64,000 bases of DNA from Nostoc sp. TCL240-02. Lineage in GTDB: Bacteria; Cyanobacteriota; Cyanobacteriia; Cyanobacteriales; Nostocaceae. The translations under genes were made by a program, and so were the position numbers. Where the stretch lies: the NCBI RefSeq assembly GCF_013343235.1, contig NZ_CP040094.1, positions 5,637,001 to 5,701,000 on the forward strand, read 5' to 3'. The notes beneath the pieces are model-generated. The model made no database searches. It was given only the letters and a program-made list of their open reading frames with translations, and was not told the DNA's origin. Positions 10,284 through 19,400 of the stretch are shown here, in pieces; within the stretch, counting starts at the first letter, position 1; each line of letters opens with the position of its first letter.

Positions 10284-11145
10284 AATTTCATCCTCAAATT
10301 ACTTACTTTTTACACTCGTTCAAAACTCTTCCAATTATATAGACAAAGTTTTGTTAATAAATTTGTTGAAGTACTTGTTCGCAATGTCCGCATTGTTTTA
10401 AGCATTAATACGCTAGCAGACAAAATAAGTTTTTCTGCGAACCTGAACAGCAAATTTATATGCTAAAATACCTTAATTAAAAGGTAGATTGTCACCAAAA
10501 ACATAACCATTATAATTTATCAAAATCGAGAATAACAAGTTAACTTTTGCAATAATTTTCAATGCAGCAATTGCCTTCATTATTCAGATAATAGCGCTTT
10601 AGAAAAGTAGAAAGCCATAAAAAACATACCTAATTTAGATATCCAAATCTCTAAACCGACGCACCTCCTGATATGAACGTGGGCTTATAGAGTCGTAAAC
10701 CATTTACAGACTCTACCCTTGGCTTTGCTGTTAATCCTGAGCAGCTTAACACATAATACTTTACAGTATTAAAGAATACGTGATATTTTCTACACACCTG
10801 TGGGAGATTAGATATTATCAAGTTGCATACATTCACAAACCTGTCAGTACAAGAAATTCGTTCGTTGTGTAGAGGCACTAAAGCAATACTGCTCGGGTTT
10901 TGGATTTTTAACTCGAATTGGGTTTGGGGAAAAGGTTAAAGGTTTTTTCTTTCCCCTTCCCCTTTTCCCCAAAACCTGACAAGTATTGGGTACTAAAGGA
11001 ATTAAAATATCCCAAAGGCATTGGTGATGGTAAAGTTCTAGCTACCTCAAGAAATTATTGACCGGAATCTGTGGATAGATATATAACAATCAACCTGAAA
11101 GCACGTTTAAGATTTAAGTAAAGAAATATTTCGTAGCTTACAGGC
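10284..11145. other. Long intergenic region upstream of chlH
   Basis: No convincing gene is seen in these 862 bases. A short minus-strand frame (10651-10878) has a GTG start and no recognisable product, so I do not call it. About 10893-10985 is an inverted-repeat element: GGTTTGGGGAAAAGG at 10921 pairs with CCTTTTCCCCAAAACC at 10961. The rest is AT-rich and probably contains the chlH-like gene's promoter, but I cannot place one. Confidence 0.5.
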
Positions 11146-14100
11146 ATGAAACGCATCGTCTTGGTTGCTGGGTTTGAATCATTCAACGCTGACTTGTACA
11201 GGAAAGCAGCTTTTTTGGCTAACTCTCGCTGTCCTGAGTTGGATATTCGGGTATTTAGCGATCGCAATATTACCAGTCAACGCGCCGAGGTAGAAGCAGC
11301 ACTTGATAACGCTGATGTATTTTTCGGTAGTCTACTATTTGATTATGACCAGGTTGTGTGGCTTGGCGATCGCATTTCCCAAATTCCCATCCGCTTAGTC
11401 TTTGAGTCGGCCTTGGAATTGATGAGTTTAACCAAGTTGGGTGATTTTGCCATTGGCGACAAGCCTAAAGGAATGCCCAAACCAGTTAAATTCATCCTCG
11501 ACAAATTTAGCAACGGACGAGAAGAAGACAAACTTGCTGGTTACATCAGCTTCTTAAAAATTGGCCCCAAACTACTGAAATATGTCCCAGTGCAAAAAGT
11601 CCAAGACTTACGCAACTGGTTAATTATCTATGGTTACTGGAATGCTGGCGGGCCAGAAAACGTCGCTTCATTATTCTGGACACTAGCAGAAAAATACTTA
11701 GATTTAAAAGTCGGCGACATTCCCCCGTTAATCGAAACCCCCAACATCGGATTACTCCACCCCGACTATCAAGGGTTTTTTGAATCACCCCGCGAATATC
11801 TGGAATGGTATAAAACCCATTGTAGAGACGCGATTCATCGCGTCTTCCCAATAGACGCGATGAATCGCGTCTCTACAAAACCAGTTGTCGGAATTCTCCT
11901 CTACCGAAAACACGTCATCACCAAACTACCCTACATTCCCCAACTAATTCGCAGTTTTGAAAAAGCCGGGTTAACTCCTTTACCCATCTTCATCAACGGC
12001 GTAGAAGGACACGTGGCGGTACGAGATTTGATGACAACCGACTATGAAATTCAGCAACGACAACTAGGTAATATTGAGACACCCTCACTTTCTAGTGAAG
12101 CAGTTAAAGTAGATGCGATCGTCTCTACAATTGGCTTTCCTCTGGTGGGTGGCCCGGCTGGTTCAATGGAAGCAGGCCGCCAAATAGAAGTAGCAAAGCG
12201 CATCCTGACTGCCAAGAATGTACCTTATATTGTTGCTGCACCACTATTAATTCAAGATATTCACTCGTGGACGCGCCAAGGTGTTGGCGGATTGCAAAGT
12301 GTGGTGTTGTACGCCTTACCAGAATTAGATGGGGCCATTGATACTATTCCTCTCGGTGGGTTGGTGGGCGAAAATATTTATCTAGTTCCTGAACGGGTGC
12401 AGCGATTAATTGATAGGGTGAAAAGCTGGGTGTCTTTGCGGCAAAAACCTGCTTCGGAACGCAAAATTGCAATTATTTTATATGGGTTCCCGCCAGGTTA
12501 TGGTGCTGTGGGGACTGCTGCATTATTAAATGTGCCGCGTAGTTTGCTGAAGTTTCTTCACGCACTGAAAGAACAAGGTTACACCGTCGGAGATTTACCG
12601 GAAGATGGCGAAGAATTGATTCGCTGGGTGAAAGAGGCAGATGAAGCTAATCCTCTTGTGGGGCAGTCGTCTCGCCCGCCCCTAGATAATGGCGCTCATG
12701 TTGCCCACCCCACAAGTACTGTAAATTTCCGCACTCTAGAAAAATGGCTGGGATATTTACAAACTTCCCGCATTGAAAAACAATGGAAATCTTTGACGGG
12801 AACTGGTATTAAAACTTATGGCGAGGAATTTCAGATTGGTGGTGTGCAATTAGGTAATGTGTGGATAGGTGTACAACCACCTTTGGGGATACAAGGCGAC
12901 CCGATGCGCTTAATGTTTGAACGAGATTTAACGCCTCATCCTCAATATGCTGCTTATTATAAATGGCTACAAAATGAGTTTCAAGCTGATGCTATTGTTC
13001 ATTTTGGAATGCATGGAACGGTGGAATGGTTGCCTGGTTCTCCGTTGGGGAATACGGGTTATTCTTGGTCGGACATTCTGTTAGGAAATTTGCCTAATCT
13101 CTATATATATGCGGCGAATAATCCGTCTGAGTCGATGTTGGCGAAACGTCGCGGTTATGGTGTGTTGATTTCTCATAATGTGCCTCCTTATGGGCGGGCA
13201 GGTTTGTATAAGGAATTGGTGGCGTTGCGGGATTTGATTGCAGAGTATCGGGAAGATCCGCAAAAGAATTATGCGTTGAAGGAAGCGATTTGTAAAAAAA
13301 TTGTGGATTCTGGGTTGGATGCTGATTGTCCGTTTGCAAATGCGAAGAAGTTGGGGATTGCGTTTACGCCGGAGAATGTGCGGATGTTTAGCGGTCATGC
13401 TTTTGATGATTATTTGGTGGAGTTGTATGAATATTTGCAGGTTTTAGAAAATCGGTTGTTTTCTTCGGGGCTGCATACTTTGGGGGAAAGGCCGAGTGAG
13501 GAGGAGTTGGGGGCGTATTTGGAGGCTTATTTTGGGGGGGAGGAGGAGGAGAACGAACCGCGAAGGCGCAAAGGACGCGAAGAAAGAGAGGAGGAGGAAA
13601 GGTTAATAAGGGATTTGTTGATGCAATCTACGGATGAGTTGACGAATTTGTTGAGGGGGTTGAATGGGGAGTATATTCCGCCTGCGCCTGGGGGGGATTT
13701 GTTAAGGGATGGGGCTGGGGTTTTGCCGACTGGGAGGAATATTCATGCTTTAGATCCTTATCGGATGCCTTCACCTGCGGCGTATGAACGGGGACGGGAA
13801 ATTGGTCAAAAAATTATTGCCCAGCATTTGGAGGAGTGTGAGAAATATCCTGAAACGGTTGCGGTGATGCTTTGGGGATTGGATGCGATCAAAACTAAGG
13901 GTGAATCTCTGGGGATTCTTTTGGAGTTGGTGGGGGCTGAACCTGTTAAGGAAGGAACTGGTAGAGTTGTTCGTTATGAGTTGAAGCCGTTGGCTGAGGT
14001 TGGACATCCCCGGATTGATGTGTTGGGTAATTTATCTGGGATTTTCCGGGATAGTTTTGTAAATATTATCGAATTGTTGGATGATTTATTTCAACGGGCG

Positions 14101-14904
14101 GCTGATGCTGATGAACCGGATGATCAGAATTTTGTTAGGAAACATGCTTTGGCTTTAAAAGCCCAAGGGGTAGAAAATGCCTCGGCGAGATTGTTTTCTA
14201 ATCCGGCGGGTGATTTTGGTTCTTTGGTGAATGATAGAGTTGTCGATGGGAATTGGGAATCTGGTGAGGAGTTGGGAAATACTTGGCAAAGTCGCAATGT
14301 ATTCAGCTATGGGAGAGAAGATAAAGGTCAAGCTAGACCGGAAGTTTTGAATACTTTGTTAAAAACTAGCGATCGCATTGTTCAAGAAATTGATTCGGTA
14401 GAATATGGTTTAACTGATATTCAAGAATATTACGCTAATACGGGCGGTTTAAAAAAGGCGGCAGAAAAACAAAGCGGTAAGAAGGTGACAACTAGCTTTG
14501 TAGAAAGTTTCTCGAAGGATACTACACCCCGCAATTTAGATGATTTGCTGCGAATGGAATACCGCACTAAGTTGGTAAATCCCAAATGGGCGCAAGCGAT
14601 GGCAAATCAAGGTTCTGGTGGTGCTTTTGAAATTTCCCAACGAATGACGGCGTTGATTGGTTGGGGTGGTACTGCCGATTTTACCGATGATTGGGTTTAT
14701 GACCAAGCGGCTGATACTTATGCGTTAGACGCAGAGATGGCGGAGAAGTTACGGAAGGCAAATCCTGAAGCTTTTCGCAATATTTTAGGGAGAATGTTAG
14801 AGGCGCATGGGCGGGGTTTCTGGGAAGCTGATGGTGAGAAGTTAGATAAGCTACGTCAGTTATATGAGTTGACAGATGAAGAGTTGGAGGGAGTGACAGT
14901 TTAG
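11146..14904 (+). CDS. Magnesium chelatase subunit H (ChlH/BchH paralogue)
   Basis: This 1252-residue protein is the porphyrin-binding large subunit type that inserts Mg2+ into protoporphyrin IX with ChlI and ChlD. The family also includes CobN cobaltochelatase. An N-terminal DUF3479-type domain (about 1-130) is followed by the CobN/Mg-chelatase body with HFGMHGTVEWLPG, ISHNVPPYGRAGLYKEL and IEVAKRI-type blocks. The start MKRIVLVAGFESFNADLYRK differs from the canonical cyanobacterial ChlH as I remember it, so this is probably the second, shorter paralogue. CobN remains possible. Three stretches look foreign and coincide with dispersed repeats: residues 226-244, 504-524 and about 802-820. ATG at 11146 follows CAGG. 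Confidence 0.88.
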   Translation: MKRIVLVAGFESFNADLYRKAAFLANSRCPELDIRVFSDRNITSQRAEVEAALDNADVFFGSLLFDYDQVVWLGDRISQIPIRLVFESALELMSLTKLGDFAIGDKPKGMPKPVKFILDKFSNGREEDKLAGYISFLKIGPKLLKYVPVQKVQDLRNWLIIYGYWNAGGPENVASLFWTLAEKYLDLKVGDIPPLIETPNIGLLHPDYQGFFESPREYLEWYKTHCRDAIHRVFPIDAMNRVSTKPVVGILLYRKHVITKLPYIPQLIRSFEKAGLTPLPIFINGVEGHVAVRDLMTTDYEIQQRQLGNIETPSLSSEAVKVDAIVSTIGFPLVGGPAGSMEAGRQIEVAKRILTAKNVPYIVAAPLLIQDIHSWTRQGVGGLQSVVLYALPELDGAIDTIPLGGLVGENIYLVPERVQRLIDRVKSWVSLRQKPASERKIAIILYGFPPGYGAVGTAALLNVPRSLLKFLHALKEQGYTVGDLPEDGEELIRWVKEADEANPLVGQSSRPPLDNGAHVAHPTSTVNFRTLEKWLGYLQTSRIEKQWKSLTGTGIKTYGEEFQIGGVQLGNVWIGVQPPLGIQGDPMRLMFERDLTPHPQYAAYYKWLQNEFQADAIVHFGMHGTVEWLPGSPLGNTGYSWSDILLGNLPNLYIYAANNPSESMLAKRRGYGVLISHNVPPYGRAGLYKELVALRDLIAEYREDPQKNYALKEAICKKIVDSGLDADCPFANAKKLGIAFTPENVRMFSGHAFDDYLVELYEYLQVLENRLFSSGLHTLGERPSEEELGAYLEAYFGGEEEENEPRRRKGREEREEEERLIRDLLMQSTDELTNLLRGLNGEYIPPAPGGDLLRDGAGVLPTGRNIHALDPYRMPSPAAYERGREIGQKIIAQHLEECEKYPETVAVMLWGLDAIKTKGESLGILLELVGAEPVKEGTGRVVRYELKPLAEVGHPRIDVLGNLSGIFRDSFVNIIELLDDLFQRAADADEPDDQNFVRKHALALKAQGVENASARLFSNPAGDFGSLVNDRVVDGNWESGEELGNTWQSRNVFSYGREDKGQARPEVLNTLLKTSDRIVQEIDSVEYGLTDIQEYYANTGGLKKAAEKQSGKKVTTSFVESFSKDTTPRNLDDLLRMEYRTKLVNPKWAQAMANQGSGGAFEISQRMTALIGWGGTADFTDDWVYDQAADTYALDAEMAEKLRKANPEAFRNILGRMLEAHGRGFWEADGEKLDKLRQLYELTDEELEGVTV
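11821..11877. repeat. Palindromic dispersed element inserted in frame in chlH-like gene
   Basis: Perfect 25-base inverted arms (11821-11845 and 11853-11877) surround a 7-base loop. The total of 57 bases is exactly 19 codons, starting on a codon boundary. It encodes residues 226-244 in the linker after EYLEWYKTH. A related half element (AGAGACGGCGATTTATCGCG) occurs at about 15978 between genes. Confidence 0.88.
12655..12716. repeat. Second inverted-repeat element inside chlH-like gene
   Basis: CTTGTGGGG at 12655 pairs with CCCCACAAG ending at 12716, and GCCC/GGGC tracts extend the inner part imperfectly. The translated stretch (about residues 504-524) is rich in Pro, Ser and His and differs in character from its surroundings. 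This suggests a dispersed element kept in frame. Confidence 0.65.
13548..13606. repeat. Third repeat-derived insertion inside chlH-like gene (charged linker)
   Basis: CCGCGAAGGCGCAAAGGACG belongs to the same AGAGGCGCAGAGGNCACNGAGG-type repeat seen at 45312-45340, 45570-45598 and 62357-62390. It encodes a Glu/Arg-rich segment of about 18 residues in the chelatase. Confidence 0.6.
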
Positions 14905-14956
14905 AAAGTAGATGCCTTAAAACTTAAAATCAAGACAATAACCATTAATCAAAATT

Positions 14957-15178
14957 ATGGAAAATTCTTTCACTGCTGTATATGAAAAAATAGATGATTG
15001 GTATATCGGTTACGTCCAGGAGTTACCCGGCGCTAATGTCCAAGAGAGAACTCTGGAAGAAGCTAGAGAAAGTCTACGGGAAGCGATAGAGTTGATTCTA
15101 ATATCAAATCGGGAACTTGCAGAGCAACAAATTTCCGGTAAAGATGTCGTCCGTGAACAGATTACTGTCAAATTATAG
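14957..15178 (+). CDS. hicB: HicB-like antitoxin
   Basis: This 73-residue protein has the HicB partial RNase H-like fold: FTAVYEKIDDWYIGYVQELP, then GANVQERTLEEARESLREAI. It should bind and neutralise the HicA mRNA-cleaving toxin. It lacks a clear C-terminal DNA-binding extension. Its TAG stop overlaps the GTG of the following hicA frame (TAGTG at 15176-15180), so the two are translationally coupled. The partner toxin carries a premature stop, so this antitoxin may now be an orphan. Confidence 0.85.
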   Translation: MENSFTAVYEKIDDWYIGYVQELPGANVQERTLEEARESLREAIELILISNRELAEQQISGKDVVREQITVKL

Positions 15179-15363
15179 TGAAAAGACGTGAATTGATTCG
15201 CTATTTAGAAAAGAACGGCTGTTTGTTCCTTCGAGAAGGTGGAAGGCATACGATTTATTACAATCCATAAAACAACAGAACCTCCGCAGTTCCAAGGCAT
15301 ACTGAGATTGTGGAGATTCTAGCTATCAAGATTTGCAAAGATTTGGAGATTTCCCCACCCTAG
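15178..15363 (+). pseudogene. hicA: hicA toxin gene with in-frame nonsense codon
   Basis: Reading from GTG at 15178 gives KRRELIRYLEKNGCLFLREG and GRHTIYYNP, the HicA double-stranded-RNA-binding-like fold with its catalytic His. TAA at 15268-15270 then stops it at 30 residues. The same frame resumes directly with NNRTSAVPRHTEIVEILAIK and runs to TAG at 15361. No bases are gained or lost: a sense codon has become a stop. The truncated product lacks the second half of the fold and should be inactive. A sequencing error is the alternative. Confidence 0.82.
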
Positions 15364-15670
15364 TGTTGTAGATAAAGCGTAAAGCCTTCTCTTGTCCTTC
15401 CGTTCGGGACGTTGCGCGAACAAAAACGCACTCGCGTTTGAGAGGCTTCTTTTTCAGAGATGCTAACGCGTAGCTTGCTTCTCCGTAGGAGTACGCCTTC
15501 GGCATAGCTTCTCTACGAGAGGCTGCGCCAATGCTTAAGGCGGTAACGTCTCGTAAGAGAAAAAGCGTAGCTTTGGGGTTCTTATTTTGGATTTATGTAA
15601 AAGGTATTATCTCAGACAACAAGCAAAAGCGATGTCTACGACGGGCTACGCCTGCGCTTTTACGTTTGAA
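15364..15670. repeat. Dense mosaic of dispersed repeats
   Basis: The stretch is made of short modules such as TTCCGTTCGGGACGTTGCGCG, GCTTCTCCGTAGGAGTACGC, CTTCGGCATAGC, CTCTACGAGAGGCTGCGCC and GATGTCTACGACGGGCTACGC. Related modules recur at 9105-9210, 26371-26610 and 45545-45598. No gene is seen. Confidence 0.75.
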
Positions 15671-15711
15671 GCTGTAAAAATTTAAACCTTTGCAGCTAAT
15701 GTTACTTCATT

Positions 15712-15915
15712 TATAAGAAAGGCTTAAGTTTTTCTTGCAAATGTATAAGCCGTTGCTGCAATTGCTTAATACTTTGCAACAAATGCTCTTCCATATATAA
15801 GAAAGGCTTAAGTCTTTCTTACAAATGTATAAGTCGTTGCTGCAATTGTTTAATACTTTGCAACAAATGCTCTTCCATATATAAGAAAGGCTTAAATCAT
15901 TGCAGCAATTGTTGT
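15712..15915. repeat. 84-bp tandem repeat (2 full units plus partial)
   Basis: TATAAGAAAGGCTTAA begins at 15712, 15796 and 15880, a strict 84-base period. Units one and two differ at only a few positions. The third breaks off after about 35 bases. TTGCTGCAATTG and CTTTGCAACAAATGC recur in each full unit. No coding frame is supported. Confidence 0.85.
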
Positions 15916-16429
15916 AATGAACTTATGAATTTATCAATCAATTTGGGAGATGCTTCAATACGGTTCGGTTAAGGCAAGAGACGGCGATTTATCGCGTCTT
16001 TCCGATCTAGGGGGTGTCATCAAAAAACCTTATGCAAACCGTATTAAAAGCGATCGCCATTTTCAAGTAAACCACGCGGTAGGGGCACAAGGCCTTGCGC
16101 TCCTACTGATGTAATTGTCATTGTGTCTTCTACTGTGCGATCGCTTACTCGCCCAAGTTAGATATTGCCGACAATTGATGCTGCATAACAGCGTCCAACT
16201 AGCTATCATTAGCTAAGTGGTAAAGTGGTATGCCAGATACATCGACGGCAATACCATTTAGTTAGCAGTTTTTGTCAACTGCTTACACTCGTACCTGTAA
16301 AAATTAGTTTGATCCATTTTCTATTCCCTACTCTCTATTTTGATCCGCATTACCTAAAAGTTATCTCACTAGGTACGGGCTGCAAAAAATACAAAAAATT
16401 ACTCAAGAATTAAGATTAAGGATACGGCT
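15916..16429. other. Intergenic region upstream of HAMP-array kinase
   Basis: No gene is seen. A 62-codon frame at 16225-16413 has no recognisable product and no SD. Short dispersed repeats occur at about 15970-16000 (related to the chlH palindrome) and about 16075-16110 (GCGGTAGGGGCACAAGGCC). The kinase's own SD, AAGGA, lies at its right end. Confidence 0.5.
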
Positions 16430-19400
16430 ATGGCAACCGAACAGTTAACTAGAGACAGCGACAATCTCGATTTAAATCAGCTACTAAGGACGCTGAATGC
16501 TGTTAAACAGGGTGACTTCTCGGCTCGGATGCCTATAGATCATACTGGTGTGGCGGGGAAAATAGCTGACACGCTCAATAATATTATTGACCAAAATGAG
16601 CGAATGGCGGCGGAGCTACAGCGAATTGGTAATGTTGTCGGCAAAGAAGGCAAAATTGCTGAACGTGCTTCTCTGGGAGATGTTCGTGGTTCTTGGTCAA
16701 ATTGTGTTACTTCTGTTAATACTCTAATTACAGATTTAGTTCAACCAACAGCTGAAACTACGCGGGTTATTCGGTCGGTCGCTAATGGTGATTTATCTCA
16801 AACGATCGCAACAGAAATTGACGGCAGACCTCTCCAAGGTGAGTTTCTCCAAACTGCTAATATCGTCAACACGATGGTAGAACGGCTTGGTTCTTTTGCA
16901 TCGGAAGTAACAAGAGTTGCTCGTGAGGTGGGAACCGAAGGTAAGTTGGGCGTTCAAGCCGAAGTGCAAGGTGTGGCTGGCACTTGGAAAGATTTGACTG
17001 ATAACGTTAACTTGATGGCGGGCAATCTCACTGGTCAAGTTCGCAACATTGCCGAAGTTGCCACTGCGATCGCAAATGGTGACTTATCCAAAAAAATCAC
17101 TGTGGATGTGAAAGGCGAAATTCTGGAGTTGAAAAACACCGTCAATACAATGGTGGATCAACTTAATTCCTTTGCATCAGAAGTGACAAGAGTTGCCCGT
17201 GAGGTGGGAACTGAAGGTAAATTGGGCGTGCAAGCAGAAGTTAAAGGAGTTGCAGGTACTTGGAAGGATCTGACTGACAACGTTAACTTGATGGCAGGTA
17301 ATTTAACCGCTCAAGTACGTAATATTGCGGAAGTAACAACGGCGGTTGCAAATGGCGATTTATCCAAGAAAATCACTGTGGATGTCAAAGGTGAAATTTT
17401 AGAGTTGAAAAACACCGTCAACATCATGGTGGATCAACTTAATTCCTTTGCATCGGAAGTAACAAGAGTTGCCCGTGAGGTGGGTGCTGAAGGAAAATTA
17501 GGCGGTCAAGCAGAAGTTCGCGGGGTAGCGGGTACGTGGAAAGACCTTACTGATAGTGTGAATTTCATGGCGGGAAGCTTGACGGCACAGGTGCGGAACA
17601 TTGCGGAAGTGACAACGGCGGTGGCAAATGGCGACTTATCTAAGAAAATCACTGTGGATGTGAAAGGTGAAATTCTGGAGTTGAAAAATACCATCAACAC
17701 AATGGTGGATCAACTTAATTCCTTTGCATCAGAAGTGACACGGGTCGCACGGGAAGTAGGAACTGAAGGTAAGTTAGGTGTACAAGCAGAAGTGCGCGGT
17801 GTTGCGGGTACTTGGAAAGATTTAACTGACAACGTTAATTTAATGGCGGGTAATCTCACCGGACAAGTGCGAAATATTGCCGAAGTTGCCACTGCGATCG
17901 CAAATGGCGATCTATCGAAAAAAATCACCGTCGATGTTAGAGGTGAAATTCTCGAACTCAAGAATACCATCAATATCATGGTGGATCAACTCAGTTCCTT
18001 TGCAAGTGAAGTAACGCGGGTTGCGCGTGAAGTGGGCAGTGAAGGTAAACTGGGCGTGCAAGCCGATGTGCGCGGTGTGGCTGGCACTTGGAAAGATTTA
18101 ACTGACAGCGTAAACTTCATGGCGGGGAGTTTAACGGCACAGGTGCGGAATATTGCCGAAGTGACTACGGCGGTTGCAACAGGCGACTTATCTAAGAAAA
18201 TCACCGTCGATGTCAAAGGTGAAATCCTGGAACTCAAAAACACTATTAACACAATGGTGGATCAGCTTAATTCCTTTGCATCGGAAGTTACAAGAGTTGC
18301 CCGTGAGGTAGGAAGCGAGGGTAAACTTGGTGTGCAAGCAGAAGTGCGCGGTGTGGCTGGCACTTGGAAAGATTTGACCGACAGCGTGAACTTCATGGCG
18401 GGAAGCTTGACGGCACAGGTGCGGAATATTGCCGAAGTGACTACGGCGGTTGCAACAGGCGACTTATCAAAGAAAATTACCGTTGATGTCAAAGGTGAGA
18501 TTTTAGAGTTGAAAAATACCATTAATACAATGGTGGATCAACTCAGTTCCTTTGCAAGTGAAGTGACGCGAGTCGCGCGGGAAGTGGGAACTGAAGGTAA
18601 GTTGGGTGTACAAGCAGAAGTAAAAGACGTTGCCGGCACTTGGAAAGATTTAACTGACAGCGTGAACTTCATGGCGGGAAGCTTGACGGCACAGGTGCGG
18701 AACATTGCCGAAGTGACAACTGCGATCGCAAATGGTGATCTATCTAAGAAAATTACTGTTGCCGTCAAAGGCGAAATTCTCGAACTCAAGAATACCATCA
18801 ATATAATGGTGGATCAACTTAATTCCTTTGCAAGTGAAGTGACGCGAGTCGCCCGTGAGGTGGGAAGCGAAGGTAAACTGGGCGTGCAAGCAGATGTGCG
18901 CGGTGTAGCTGGGACTTGGAAAGATTTAACTGACAGCGTGAACTTCATGGCGGGAAGTTTAACGGCACAGGTGCGAAATATTGCTACAGTCACCACGGCG
19001 GTGGCAAACGGTGACTTATCTAAAAAAATCTCCGTTGATGTCAAAGGTGAAATTTTAGAGTTGAAAAATACCATCAATACGATGGTGGATCAACTTAATT
19101 CCTTTGCAAGTGAAGTAACGCGGGTGGCGCGTGAGGTGGGAACCGAAGGGAAGTTGGGCGTACAAGCAGAAGTTAAAGGTGTAGCCGGGACTTGGAAGGA
19201 TCTCACCGAAAGTGTAAACTTCATGGCGGGAAGTTTAACGGCGCAAGTGCGAAACATTGCCGAAGTGACGACAGCAGTAGCTAACGGCGACTTATCCAAG
19301 AAAATCACCGTTGATGTGAAAGGCGAAATCCAAGAACTCAAAAACACCATTAATACAATGGTGGATCAGCTAAATTCTTTTGCATCAGAAGTTACCAGGG

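Noticed and set aside
10651-10878. 75-codon minus-strand frame in the gap before chlH
   Set aside because: GTG start without SD, no recognisable domain and mixed composition, so probably chance.
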